The notes beneath the pieces were generated by a model, which saw nothing but the letters and a program-made list of their open reading frames with translations, was not told where the DNA came from and ran no database searches. A DNA stretch of 64,000 nt from Saksenaea vasiformis B4078. Its lineage: Eukaryota; Mucoromycota; Mucoromycetes; Mucorales; Saksenaeaceae. Location: the NCBI GenBank assembly GCA_000697055.1, contig JNDT01002264.1, forward strand, positions 124,001-188,000, given 5' to 3'. Made by a program: the position numbers and the translations under genes. Positions 9,896 to 21,887 of the stretch are shown here, piece after piece. How positions within the stretch are numbered: the stretch's first letter is position 1; the number at the start of each line of letters is the position of its first letter.

Positions 9896-11212
9896 TTAAA
9901 CTGCTGGTTTTTCAACAAGGAAGAAGTACATTGGAGTGAAAATACCCATTTCTCCTCCTTGAACAAGGTGATTGGCGGCTTCGTTTAGCAATTGGGATGT
10001 TTCTAAAACACCAGGTGGGACAACGTTGAATTTGCTCAGTCCTGTTAGCAAGGTGTTGGTATAGAACCGACCCCAGGGTGATCGTAGCCAGCCTCGTAAA
10101 CCTTCAGGTCTTTTCAGAGCATCAAACCATGGCACAGTCGCGTCATCGACCAAAGCCACATCTTGATCCTCAATTACCTTGAATCCCACAGACTTGGCAG
10201 CAGCAAGACAAGCCTCTTGGCTGTATAGCTTGGAAATAGAGTTACCTTCCTCAATACCCCGAATAACCTTGGCTTGTGTTTTATCGTTCTCATCGTACTG
10301 TGACGTAGTACACCATTCGTAACATGCGAATCGTCCACCAGGTTTGAGCACGCGATAGATCTCTGCATAAACCATTTCCAGCTTGGGAGCATGAACAGTA
10401 GCTTCCACGGAGAACACGGCATCAAACACAGCATCCTCAATGGGCATGCGTGTAAAATCACCCTTTACGAAATCGGTATAGGGAGTGAGTCCATATTTGA
10501 CTGAATAAGCTTGACACCGTTCGATTTGATATGCGTTATTGTTGATACCCGTGACATGGGCGCCGCCAGACGCTTTCACAACTTCACGAAGAGGACCACC
10601 TAGTTTTTTTTCCCTTTTCTCAGCGCATTCCAACTTTTTTTCTGGACTTTTAGTCACTTACCAACACCGCAGCCGACATCCTATAAGAAAATGTGAGATG
10701 ACTCAGCCCATCAGATAGTGATCAGATAGCTTACCAAGACACGCATACCTTTTGCAAGGCCCAGTTTCAATGCAAGGAAACTTTCGTGGCGTTTGATGTT
10801 TTCCTCAAACGTATCACCTAGGTCCAGCTTTAAACAAAAAAAAAAAAGACTTGAAGATGGAAGCTTACCTTTGTATAACTTTGCAAAATGAAACGATTGT
10901 CCCCAGCCTAAAAGTTGATAGTTTAGTCTAAAAAGATGTAGACTTAGATAAAGATTACGTACCATACTCATAGAAATCGGTGACAAGATCATAAAACGCG
11001 TTGGTCATGGATTGTGCTTGTTCACGACGATGTTCTACAGCCTTCTCTTGTTCTTGATCATTTCTCCAGTTACTGTAGTAAGACTCGGCAGCTTTCTTGT
11101 TGAGATTAGAATCCTTCTGGGTTACTTTCTTGAAAAAGCCAGATTCATCCAACACCAGATTTCCATGTAATTGCTTCATAGACTGAGTTTCTTCAGCGCT
11201 TGTTAAAGACAT
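9896..11212 (-). CDS. ERG6: Sterol 24-C-methyltransferase
   Basis: Minus-strand gene, ATG at 11212 (MSLTSAEETQSMKQLHGNL), stop at 9896. About five exons; the SAM-binding motif I is split between a tiny exon and its neighbours (MRVL, then DVGCGVG, then GPLREVVKASGG) with small introns around 10620-10735. Other diagnostic blocks are FYEYGWGQSFHFA near residue 85, INNNAYQIERC, GDFTRMPIEDAVFDAVFSVE (motif II region), EIYRVLKPGGRFACYEWC, and the C-terminal sterol-methyltransferase domain ending FTPMYFFLVEKPAV. This enzyme transfers methyl from SAM to C24 of zymosterol or lanosterol in ergosterol synthesis, at the ER and lipid droplets. Length and order match fungal Erg6, with no broken motif. Confidence 0.96.
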
Positions 11213-12772
11213 GATTGATAATTATGAGAAAAAAAGGGAAAAAAGGGGATACTTGAAAAGAAGAAAAACATGGCTTTAAATAATTGTTTTGGTCCGGAGA
11301 TCAAAGCATCCCAGTCAAAAAGAACTAATGTCGATCAAACTGTAAAAAGAAAACGTAACCATAAAGGGTAAATTCTTACCGGCAAAAAAATTTACTACTA
11401 CCGTGTGATAATGCTTGTCTACTGGACTAAGCTTTCGGATGAATTCTCGCCGTTACCGGGACAACATTTACAATCTGATAATCATTGACTTTTCCGTTCA
11501 CTTGGGATTTAGAGCGACTTTTACAGGCTATATAAAGAAGTAGAAAAAAGGAAAACGAAAAAAAATGATCACGTTTCGAGAAACTAATCACGGTACCTAC
11601 TCTATATCGATACAGACGGTTTCTCTGTACATGGGTAAAACGATATTCTTCTAAAATATGGTGGTACACTATATGGATTGATCAGGCACCGCCATCTCTT
11701 TTCTCTCTTTCTTTTTACTTCTCCCTCCTTTGATTTCATTATTAAACCTGATGCTTCTGCAACTGAGCAAGTAAAGGCATCAACGGACACTGTCGCAGCA
11801 ATCCGAAGAGTCGGGCCAATATGCGGTAACCGCGCATGACCTCACAATCTAATACATAGATTGAGTTGTGCTACGCCTACGATCAGCATAACGCATTTGC
11901 TCTCGCCCAAATAGCCATTTTTTGCTCAAGTTGTTTATTCAGTAAGTTTGGATAAACGGGACACCTTCTTTTTTTTTTTTTTTTTTTGGTCAATGGCTAA
12001 AAACCATTGACTTGGTAGGAGGCGGGGAAATACGTCTACATGGGTAAGATTTACCCGCTTGCACGCCCTTCTTTGTTTCCAGTAGCTCAGCCATTGGACT
12101 TTCTTTGATGCACCGCTGATTGAACTTCAGCAAGGAAAACAAGTAAAACTGACGGTTGCTGTTTTCCTTGTACCAGGTTTATTTTTTTTTCTGTCTTCTT
12201 TTTTCTGCACCCACAAACCTTCTAAGCCGAACCGCTTGCGCGCATAAAATAATAGTCATTCTTCCATATCATTCTCGTAGCTCCTTTTCCCCTTAATAAA
12301 AAAAAAAACTCACTATAGACTTGTAAGGAAAGATTGTTCGGCAAGCATTGATCGTTCATCTGATCCATCCAGAAGTACGACGTATTCCCTAATAGCATAG
12401 ACAGAACAATAGAAAAAAAACGAGTTTTGTTTCATGATAGATGCAAACGTTCCCAAATTTGGCGATCCCATCTCCAACGAATACCTTTTCCTAGCCCAGA
12501 ATAAGGTTGCAGAGCCAACCGTGCAATTTTCATTCACTTCGATTTCGGGTGCTTTCGGAATCGGCCACTCAACTCCCTTGCACATGAGAATAGCGAAATT
12601 GGGTACTGTCTATATCACCTTTTTATTCAATCGAGTCAAAAGAAATGGCACGTGTGTATGTGTGCGTGTATGTGTGTGCGGCGATACGCGTTCGAAAAAA
12701 AAAAGAAACATTACAAGTTTTCGACACCCGGTTAAAAACTGGCACTATATCTCCTTTTTTTGTTCTGTAGTC
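11213..12772. other. Intergenic: ERG6 promoter and long gene-poor stretch
   Basis: Poly-T and poly-A runs (for example about 11968-11987), no recognised exon. Frames of 90 and 130 codons on opposite strands near 12313-12826 overlap one another and resemble no family; the + strand one (from 12434) also runs into the KGD4-like last exon on the other strand, so neither is called. Confidence 0.45.
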
Positions 12773-13172
12773 TTAAAAGATGATCGTGGCACCACCACTC
12801 TGTTAAATGTAGACAATGCAATTTAACGACACATTCGAATGGGGCTAACTTTGTTATGTTTCATACCTCAATAGCTTCCATTTCGGCTTCAGAGAGCAAT
12901 GCACGGCGATAACGAGGTGGGAGTTGTCCATATTCCATAGCACCCGACTTGGACTGAGTTGCTGGTGGAGGTACTTCAGCCTTAGCGACATGTTTCTGAA
13001 GGTTGGGTGGCGTCAATGGGTGTGGTCCGCTATGGTGGTTGACGTCTAGGACAGGTGAGGTTCAGAAAATAAGAGAATGCTCTATGTACACACCTTGCCA
13101 TAACTTCTTCCTCGAGCCAATGAAGCGAATCAGAGGTCTGTGAGCTGCACGTAGAGATACTGAAGCCTGCAT
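12773..13172 (-). CDS. KGD4: Small mitochondrial protein, alpha-ketoglutarate dehydrogenase subunit 4 (MRPS36/Ymr31 family)
   Basis: Three exons on the minus strand: 13172-13094 (79 nt), 13045-12867 (179 nt) and 12799-12773 (27 nt), with introns GTGTGT to CCTAG and GTATGA to AACAG. Splicing gives 94 residues in perfect frame. It starts MQASVSLRAAHRPLIRFIGS, an Arg-rich mitochondrial presequence followed by the PLIxF motif. The middle contains SGPHPLTPP, and the end is LPPRYRRALLSEAEMEAIES, then GGATIIF. The LPxxYRRxxxSxEEMexIxxGG block is the signature of Kgd4/MRPS36, which tethers the E3 subunit to the 2-oxoglutarate dehydrogenase complex. Size matches the family. No single frame exceeds about 60 codons, so simple ORF scans miss it. 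Confidence 0.85.
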
Positions 13173-13699
13173 TCTTCAACAAATAAAAAACACGGAAAAC
13201 GTCCAAAAAAAATCTTCCCCGCTTCCTTCCTTTTTTTAGTGTGTGGAGTTCTCAAGTCACATCCCCACTCCACAAGAATGGACGCGGGGAACGCTGACCC
13301 ATTAGCCAGGACTTCCCCCAAATTATCCGTATGGCACAATGATTTCTGCACATATGAAGAGTCTCCCCTAGAAATAATTTTATTTTCTGCAATGCTCGAT
13401 TATGCTGAAGCATTCAAAAAATTATTTGTTTTAAAAGAAAACACAGAACTGGCATATGGAAGAAACATAAGCGATAGCAGTGACATGACACAGCCTGCTG
13501 CGGACCTGCGGACGCCGTAACGCTGCTACTTCACCGCCAGAACAGTGTATTGTATAACGATGCAGCTCTTCATTGAGCATTGAGCGGATTTTCGATTGGA
13601 TTGGGACAAATCCCTTGATATTTTACCGTGTGAAGCGCTTCTCCGCGCAGGGAGTTTATCTTTTTTTTTATTTAATCATATAGTCTAGAATAGCTTAAG
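13173..13699. other. Intergenic: KGD4 promoter side
   Basis: No gene recognised; a 93-codon frame at 13239-13520 shows no family resemblance. Confidence 0.4.
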
Positions 13700-14240
13700 A
13701 ACATATTCGTCATGGTGTGCTACATGCCGAATCAGCGCCAAGGGTGTCGTTGGAGCTGCTATGGTCGCTGACATAGGAAGTAGTTAATCTCACGGCGTGA
13801 GTCGACCACCGTGTCTCTCCAGGACAGCACTTCTGGCAAACGATTTGCCCATCCCTGGAGCTCGCTTGCAGTTGTTGGGATGACCAAGTTAGCATGTACT
13901 TGTCGTACATAAAGCGAATTGTCGATCAAGCTTAGAGACTCGAAGCGTATCTTGTTGTTCGAAAACAAAGCAAGATACGCTTTCGTACTCTGTTACCCTC
14001 GGATCTACTAGCGATCTCATTTAGGACACGATGCGCATTCCGATATGCCTTTCTGAGGTCGCTCGATTCCTTTTTCTTTGTACAGACAGGCTTTGCAAAC
14101 TCAATCAATGCCATTGTGATTTGTTTAAGCCCAGTGGCGAAAATAACCCCATCAAATTTGTGCCTGTAGGTCTCAGTAGCTTCGATCTCGAGCCATCTGA
14201 GATCTACAACTCGTCTGAAATCCATAAAGAAGTTGATCAT
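13700..14240 (-). pseudogene. Decayed copy of an unknown, apparently lineage-specific protein (family B)
   Basis: Two overlapping minus-strand frames join across a frameshift near 13950. The upstream part reads HKFDGVIFATGLKQITMALI, then ends RVRKRILLCFRTTRYA; the downstream part reads SLIDNSLYVRQVHANLVIP, then LPEVLSWRDTVVDS. The layout (DGVI beta strand, IEF, then a late WRDTVVDS block) resembles proteins repeated many times in mucoromycete genomes; that is from memory and uncertain. The frameshift and lack of a clear start make it a pseudogene. A second, shorter copy lies at 14455-14660 in the same orientation. Confidence 0.5.
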
Positions 14241-14454
14241 GATAGAGGCTATGGTGTTGACGACATGTGTTCGCTCGTAAGTGTTGTTGCTGCCGGGGGC
14301 ACCGGACTCTGCAGCAAGTCGGCCCTATTCAACGTAAGCATACTGCCTTTATCATCTCTCCTAGGAGCCATACCTTGCACAACTGCACACCCACCGAAGC
14401 TACCCTAACTCTAACTGATTTCCAAGCGGGGGAATTTGGTATTTCTCCAATTTT

Positions 14455-14660
14455 TGGTATGACTTCCATGGTCGCTGACGTAGGAAGTGGTCAAGCTTAT
14501 GGCGGAGTCCATCTCTCAATGACGCAGTAGGGGAAACATTTGCCGTTCTTTCGATTCACTGCTAGTCATCTGAATAATCATTTTGGCACGCACTTCTCGT
14601 ACACGGAGGGAATTGTCAATCAAACTGGGTGATTCAAGGCGTGTCTTATACATGGTGGTC
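14455..14660 (-). pseudogene. Second, shorter copy of the family B protein end
   Basis: About 200 bp match the stretch at about 13750-13960 at diverged identity: minus-strand SLIDNSLRVREVRAKMIIQ against SLIDNSLYVRQVHANLVIP, and the shared LTTSYVSDH coding stretch (TGGTCGCTGACGTAGGAAGTGG on + at about 14470). It has an in-frame TGA and several substitutions. It is a relic of a local duplication. Confidence 0.6.
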
Positions 14661-14879
14661 ATGTAGTCATGAATGGAGATATATGTGGAGTAACGAACAA
14701 TATAATGGAACGTGCGTATGTCGTTGTTTTATTCTAGAACCAGAGCAAGTAGTAAAGACTCTGATAGTCCCACATGAACTCTGTACTTTGAAGTACGTCT
14801 TTCTAGGCTCATTCAATGCTACAATTTGCGTGTCATGCTCTTCCACGTTATGTCTGTGTCGACCGCCTTGTGTTACTTT

Positions 14880-15075
14880 GTCTCATGCAAAAAACGTGTC
14901 AGTGACTGGATTCCCTTATTTCATGCAAAAAGAAGTGTGAGAGGTACGGTCCATTTGTTTCATGCAAAGGATGTATCAATGATCAGATTCTTTTTATTTC
15001 ATGCAAATAGCCTGTCAGAAACAAGATTCCCATCCCATGCAAAAGGCACACCGGACGGTAGGATTCTTTCGACTC
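14880..15075 (+). repeat. Degenerate minisatellite, about five 36-39 bp units beginning TTTCATGCAAA
   Basis: CATGCAAA recurs at 14884, 14922, 14961, 15000 and 15036 (spacing 38, 39, 39, 36). Each is followed by a diverged stretch ending in a GGATTC- or AGATTC-like sequence. One + frame through it reads FHAK repeats about every 13 residues, but flanking sequence does not support a gene. Confidence 0.8.
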
Positions 15076-15585
15076 GCACACATAAACAGAAAAAAAAGTC
15101 GACGCTTTTCTATCGTCATCATTTATGGAGTCTGAAGGCATCATAATGGAGGATTCATCTTTTCTTCGCAAATTCCTGTCGAGAAGACATGATGTACTTT
15201 CTGCGAAGAACTCAAGCTTTTGTTGTCTCCTGGTGTAACGAGCGACATGGATTCGGGTTTTGTGACTCCGAGCCACCCGTAACAATGGGCCGTGATCAGG
15301 GTACTGTACATGAATGCCAGAACCACTTGCTAGGGTAACTCTCGAATCCAGTTTGATTCATACGGCTTGGTAGATAGACCATTTTTTGTTGCTCACATGG
15401 CTTGAGTAATTGTTTGTATAGTGAAATAGCCATGTGCCCTTGGGTATCTTCATCGCTCCCTCCGGCTCGGACTGCATAATTGAGTCGCCTACAGTGCAAT
15501 TGTTCAAAAGCAGATCCTTTTTTTTTTCTATCTTTTTTGTGGGGGACTCTTGGAGAGTCATCGACCGACGTTCATGAAGCAATAG
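15076..15585. other. Stretch without a supported gene
   Basis: Minus-strand frames of 60-100 codons overlap each other here and match nothing recognised. Confidence 0.35.
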
Positions 15586-16968
15586 ATGAATCCCGAAGAG
15601 ATTGCCCAAGTAACAGACTGAGTTAGCGATTTGTCCTCTTTGCTAAAGCAAAAAAAAAATTTTTATAGCCGTCTTTGGGTCATTCTACATCGTCCAGGGC
15701 AGCATCCCATGTGGAAGATACCAATATTAAAGACAAACAAACACATGTCCACGCCCGACCAGAAATCCGAAAAACGACTGATTCGTTAGACCATGACAGC
15801 CATATCAACAGCTTGCTGTACCAGCTGTCTCTGCGCGATAAAGAGTATCACAACAAAAAACATGTTCCGAACGATCAAAAAGTAACATATATCCTATCAT
15901 TTGTCATTTTTTATTCATCTATAGTTTGCCAGCCTACTGGATCACAGTCAACTCCTGTCAGACCCTTCCAGTCTGCAGCTGAACGAGCCCAATTTCTTCG
16001 AGAAATGAAGCAAGCAAGAGAAGAGCTAGTCCGGTTCCGTGAGGATATCAACCACCTGGCAAGGCAAATAAAGGGACTAGCCGCTGATATTGTAAGCGTG
16101 AAGTGAAGGGAAAAAAGGAGATGTGTCTGATTTTGACTTGTAGAAAGAGTCTAAGACTCGGATTTGCACAGATACAGAGAGATTAAGTACGTGTTCATGC
16201 GATGAAGTGAAAGCTGATAGTTATGTTTTTAGTGGAGATAGAGCAAGATTTGACAGCGACTCAGGAAGTGAATGTCAACTTGCAAGTTCGCTTGGAAAAT
16301 GCTGTCAAGTCACAGAAAGAATCGGATGTGTTTGCTACGCAAGCCATTCGAACGATCTACTCCAATCTGACAACGGTACATTTATTGCCTAACGCATAGT
16401 ATCTCATTCCATATTATAGGTTGTTCAGGGAAATAATAAGCTTCAAGGTAGATTGGCGTCCATCGCAAGCCATCAGCGCAAACAGGAGGGCAACCTGTAT
16501 AATGCAGCCCAGAGGATCCAAGAGTACACAGAGATGCTGGAGCATGCTCAAGGAACAATTCATATGCTCCAAGAACCACGGATGATACGGATAGTTAGAC
16601 CACATGAAGATGACATTAGTATGCTGTCCGTTGCAAACAGCTCTCGCCGGACAAGTGAGGCGTCCTCTGTTTACATCCATGAAGAAGAAGGCATGGATGC
16701 CTATACGGAGGGATCGCAACAGTCCGACGCGTCGCCCAGCGTTCCCGGCTTGCTATCACCGAAAGCGGCCGAATTGTACAGGTATCGGTTCGTACATAGG
16801 CGCATCTCCCTTCCTCCGAGGGTCCCTCCCTCAGACTGGGGTGATTACCAGTTGCAACAACAATTCGGCCCATCCCAGCAGGATCTGAGAGTATTTTTAA
16901 ACAAACAAGAACATCGTAATTCTGCTTTAGACACACGAACAACAGAAGAAAAGATGAACATCCTTTAA
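15586..16968 (+). CDS. Coiled-coil protein of unknown function
   Basis: Best model starts at ATG 15586 with a short exon (MNPEEIAQ), then intron GTAACA to TTTATAG, which joins in frame to PSLGHSTSSRAASHVEDTN at 15669. Further introns are about 15883-15924, 16091-16142, 16184-16230 and 16378-16421, all GT-AG. The middle is heptad-like and charged (ERAQFLREMKQAREELVRFR, then NVNLQVRLENAVKSQKESD, then YNAAQRIQEYTEMLEHAQG), indicating a long coiled coil. The last third is low complexity, and the end carries RISLPPRVPPSDWGDYQLQQ, which looks conserved rather than random. Stop at 16968. No enzyme or membrane signature; perhaps a scaffold. Family not recognised. Confidence 0.65.
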
Positions 16969-17816
16969 TTCCGCTTGTAAATCACTGTAATCATACGCCT
17001 TCCCACAAAATAAAACCGCCCCAGATCAAAACTTTTTGCCCGGGTCACTTTGTACATCTTTTAGCCGATGTTAGCTGACCATTGTTTCCAAAGGCTATGA
17101 TAAATGTTAAGATGGACTTTTTCAATGCGTTACTTGATCTATGGTACATTGCCACCATTACCAGGTAGCCTCCAGCGTAAAAGCGCGGGCAGATGCAAAT
17201 TACGCGGCGTAGCTGCTAGAAACGTGCAGAAAGATAATTTGGTGATATCAAGTTCACTCTTATTCTTTTCTGTAGACCATACCAGCAAAGCACTTTACAT
17301 CCTATGGACGAGAAATACTAATATGGCAAGGTTGATAGTCGCCACTTCGGCACTATCGTCAATTTATCGGAACTGTTTCAGAATCTCTATCTATTCATGT
17401 AATGTTATATCTTACGATAGCTATTTGTCTAAATGTTTACCTCCACTTCTTCTGGTCTCAATATCACTGTGCAATTTACAAGCTATACAAGTATGGTTTT
17501 TATTCTACCTTTTTGTCGCTCGTCATAACAAAGAACGGCTGGGTATTATACAATATTGCATGTACATGCTAACTTCTTCATGTGCTAATACAACAAATTC
17601 ACTCTCATAATGACGTATTGATCTCTTGAGTCGTGACTTACTCGAACAGGATAGGTCTATCTGCTAGTTTCACTATGCGTACGAGCGGTCTATCTGCTGG
17701 TTTCACTATGCATACAAGCGGTATAATTGATCTTTCTATAGACTCGTGAAATAAACAACTGGTTTGACTTACTCTTGATAAAGTTTACCTCCAATCCACG
17801 ATCAGATCATCACAAT
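16969..17816. other. Intergenic, with a 33-bp tandem duplication at 17654-17719
   Basis: GGTCTATCTGCTAGTTTCAC at 17654 is repeated at 17687 with three or so changes (period 33). A 168-codon + frame at 17104-17610 is A/T-driven and unlike any known family; not called. Confidence 0.45.
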
Positions 17817-20057
17817 ATGGACTCAATGACAGATAATTGGGACGAGGACACAAATAGTTTAGCAATTAGCAATTTGGTCGGAAATACAGACAGCTCTGAT
17901 GAAATATCCTTGGAGGAAGACTTGACAAGTGATTCAGCTGTCAACAGCCAGAACGAAGGCGCAATACATTCTCCGGTGATGGATAACCGCAACCGGTTCT
18001 GTTGTATGCAGATTGTGGACGAGCATCAACACTTCAAGTATGCCTGTTTTCATCAGAGACTTACGATCTTAGCTATATCTGCCGCCCTACTATAGTGAAG
18101 AGCTGCCTATCTACATGAGGGAATGGGGATTATTTGACAGAAGAGAACAAATCGATGTCGTCGCAATCATAGGCAGCCAAGGCAGTGGAAAAAGTACGTC
18201 TATGACACAAATTACGAGGAAAGTAGCTGAACCGTTACCTTAGGTACTCTTCTCAATCAAATCTTCAAAACGTCCTTTGAGGTCATGAATCGAAGAAGAC
18301 GTTCTCAAACCACAAGAGGTATATGGATGTCCCGTGATATTAGAAGCCCTCTGCTTGTGATGGATGTAGAGGGCTCTGATAGCAATCAAGGCGGAGACGA
18401 CAGAAGCTTTGAAAGCAAATTAGCACTGTTCTGCACTGCAACAGCCGACGTTGTCATCCTAAACCTTTTCGAGACGGGCGTTGGCACACACGGCGGTGCT
18501 AGTATTCCGTTGCTATAAAAAGTTTTCGAGACCAACTTGAAGATTTTCCAGAACGAACAAGCGTAAGTAACTATCTAGATACTGATGGATAGCTATGCAT
18601 AAACTATTCTTCCTTTGTCTCATATAGTAGATCAAAGACTCTGGTGCTGGTCGTTATTCGCGACCATCTTGCTTATGATGATCCCACTTATGCCCCTCTC
18701 GAAGACCTAAGAAGCACGCTTCAACGCAGCTTTCAGAGCGCATGGGATCGTACTGATAAGGTACCTGCTGCTTTCAATGGCATTTGCTTACACTACCCTT
18801 CTGAAACCTATTTTAGCCCAACGATCTCGAAAACAGTCGTATGCATGATTTTTTCGATTTTAAGTACACTAGCTTGCCGCATGCGGAATGGTCTCGTGTG
18901 AAGTTTCGCCAGGAAGCAGAAAGATTGCGTAGCTGGTAAGATCATCGTTGCAAGCAGGAATATACTGAAATATGACAAAAGGTTCGTCGATCCGAGGAAC
19001 GAGGGATATGTCTTCCAAGATCAATACCACAAGGGCGTACCCGTAGAAGGATATCATGAGTACGTTTCTAAGATTTGGCAGCAAATTGTGGAAGACAAAA
19101 GACTTGATATACCAACCGAGCGACAACTTTTAGCTGAGCACCGATGCGAACAAATATTGAAAGTACGGCTTTTCGCAAATCGTCATCGTAACTCATTCTG
19201 CATGTTTTTTGTAGAATACTCTTGAAAAATTTATGGAGGAAATTGCGCCTGCAAAGACGTCAATCCAAGAAGATGAGGAGATTATTGACGAACTCGGCAA
19301 CCAAATGAACGAGCTACAAGTCAATGCTCTTTCTGATTTCGACGAGCGTGCATCCCGATATGTCGAAGATGTATATGAAGTGAAGAGAAATCACCTTCGT
19401 GAAAGACTCAGCGATGAGTTATATGGTTGCTTTATCAGTCAGCTGAAGAACTTGCGCAAGAAGGCAATCTCAACATTTAATGAAAGTTTGAAAGTAATTT
19501 TTGGCCTTTTTTAAATCCAATGTTCTAAACCCGAGCCTAGGTGGAGCAGCAGAAGCCATCGTGCAGCTTTATCGAAGCTCTGCAGAATTGTCTAGGCATT
19601 GCCGATGCCTATTTTTCGTCCGGCGCAGAAGGCAAGCTAAAGAGACGCATGGCACGCGCTAACTGTATCTTCAGCGAGTATTCTCCCTGGAGAAGGTTGG
19701 TCGTATGAGAACGAGCAACAATTGCTCCGGAAAGAACTAGTTAAAGAACAGCAGGAACGTGAAGAGGAAGAAAACAGGCGGCTCGCCATGGAAGCTCGTA
19801 TAAAGGAGGAAGAGAAAGAAAAACTCGATACTAAAGCACACCTGAAGGACGAAGAACCGCTGCTCCAAAAAGCGGAAAAAGAACGAGCTAATATGGAAGA
19901 AATCTTGAGGAATAGCAACAGATCATCGATTGAAGGAACGCTTGGTCTCCTTGGAGCCGCTGCGATTGCTTTAACGGGTCCGATTGGAGCGATTGCTTCT
20001 GTGCCAATTGGAATAGTAGCCTTCAAGAAGTTGTCCGACAAATTCGTGCTTCCTTGA
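17817..20057 (+). pseudogene. Sey1/RHD3-type dynamin-like GTPase, broken, with an extra coiled-coil tail
   Basis: ATG at 17817. After a short acidic N-terminus comes MQIVDEHQHFN, then the GTPase: P-loop GSQGSGKSTLLNQ (split by an intron at about 18196-18244), switch QTTRGIW, DVEGSD (DxxG), ESKLALFCTATADVVILNL, and IRDHLAYDD (the RD-type G4 motif). This is the order of Sey1/RHD3/atlastin GTPases, which fuse ER membranes. Later exons give ENSRMHDFFDFKYTSLPHAE and EQILKNTLEKFMEE, as in the Sey1 middle domain. Lesions: TAA at about 18516 inside the conserved LLKxVFE block (read LL-stop-KVFE), and a one-base frame change near 19640 before the RRAWxAL-like element (DAWHALTVSS). The final part is a Glu/Arg coiled coil and a small-residue hydrophobic segment (GLLGAAAIALTGPIGAIAS), where Sey1 normally has its membrane hairpin. 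Confidence 0.78.
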
Positions 20058-21887
20058 AAGAGATATCATAGCAGATAGCGAGAAACTAAATGTCAGGATC
20101 ATTTTGAGGAAAGCTGGCCATGAAATAAATGCGAGGTTTAGCTAGGCATGAATGAAATATTGTACGGTCTTCCCCGAGTGATTGGAATCAAGGTCGAGAA
20201 ATTAAAACGTGAGGTCGTACACAAATCATCCATATCAGTGTGGGGAAAAGTTTATTTCGTTGTTCATGTCAAATCTTATGACATGAAATTTAAGCAAGCC
20301 ATTTGTAGGTAATGGTCTTGGCATATATATTATTAACATTCTATCTGTGTCGTAATCTTTCTGCTTCTTTCTCCTGTTGACTGAGCTTCATCGTCAGCTT
20401 GTCTTCTTCTTAAGCTATCAGCAGGACTGCGACCAGGTCTTTGATCAGAAGTGACCCCGGAGAGCCCATCGGTACCAATAGCAGAATGGCATTCGGCGGC
20501 TTTCACCCCGAGACTCACTACAATATATGAAAACACATCACCTTCGTCATATGGACAAGTTTTCATTCAGAGAACAATGTTATAGACTTTTAAGTGGTAC
20601 ATCAGTATTCCTTGTGCGAGTTCGATTCATGATCTTTATACTATAGGATCGAGGTATCCCACGTGCCCACTCATAAAGTCAGTTGGGACGGTTTGGACTT
20701 CCTGTCAGTGATGCACCTATGACTGTAGGTGTCGTCACCTGAGTTTACAGGCGGCATAAAGACCAGCACACTGAGAAAGAAGACGGGGGACGCGGTGACG
20801 ATGACCCAACATGCAAAGACTGTCGTTGACGCCAATGCATATTATGCTAGGAACCGTCCAGCGACAGCATTTCGTCTATTGTATTATTATCGTGAGTGAA
20901 AGTCGCATCGAAAGCTATTATCAATGATTACCAGATCATACGTTCTAAGACATGCACGTCAGTGTCGATGCGGTGTTGGCAGTTAATGATAAATATATCA
21001 GAAAGAATCTCCTGAAGGTAACAAGGTTATGGCGTAAAATGGCCTTCGTGTTCCGAGGTTAGCAATGAATAGATGAGGCTACCAACGATGGGAGTAGTAT
21101 TCAAGAAGTTCGTTGGAAAGATTGACGTGCTTTTGCGATGGCAAGATGACAACCAACCGGTCGTCTTCATAGTTTTCTACTCATGCGTCGGACATGTGCG
21201 GACGCATTGAAAGTAAAACAGCCCTGATCTTTTTTCTTTGAATAAACGATTTTATCCACGCTGTATTAAATGTCACATTTAGTATACTTTTAATGACATC
21301 TTTTAGCTATCTTTGAACCCTACGACGGCAGATAGCCAAACAGATTTCTTTAATGTCGGTTTGGAGAGCATAGTATTGCCCTGATCTACGCAGAACTTGT
21401 GGCTTTCTCTATTAAGACGTGTGACGGAAACCTTACACTTTGATTTGGTATAACTTATATGTGATTCGTACTCTTCCGAGGTATGCTGTTAGGAAAAAAT
21501 GCACATGAACTTGTCGCCTCAAGAGGGTCCTATTCGTCACCACTGATATACCTCATAGGCTCAGAATTGCTCTATTAATTGACAACACGACATGTCCATT
21601 CTTCTAGAAACGCTGGACGACCCTCTGGGGAATCCAGACGTAAAAGAAAGAAATCAGCTGTCATCGTCTTCCCTGAGTTGTACACTCCAGCCAATGCAAC
21701 AAGACCTCCCCGACACAGCGTCGATTCGTATTAGGGTTGGCATTACTTTTTAGAACGAGCGTGAATCCTCCCCTTTTTTTTTCCATGTTCTGTATTTGTA
21801 AAAAAAAAAAACGGCAAAAGGTCTTTTTTTATTAGCCAACTTCTTTTCCTTTTTTTTTTCCCTCTTTGCCTTACATATACGACCTCA
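20058..21887. other. Long gene-poor stretch before the TASP1-like gene
   Basis: No recognised gene. Short protein-like patches occur (for example + strand at about 21085-21210, reading VVFKKFVGKIDVLL then QPVVFIVFYSCVGH), ended by stops on both sides. They may be relics of a gene too eroded to name. The last 120 bp are T-rich and probably form the promoter and leader of the gene starting at 21888. Confidence 0.4.

Noticed and set aside
20600..20660. AGTTCGATTCAT, similar to a tRNA B box
   Set aside because: No acceptor stem, anticodon arm or proper A box could be paired around it. No other tRNA-like candidate was found on either strand.
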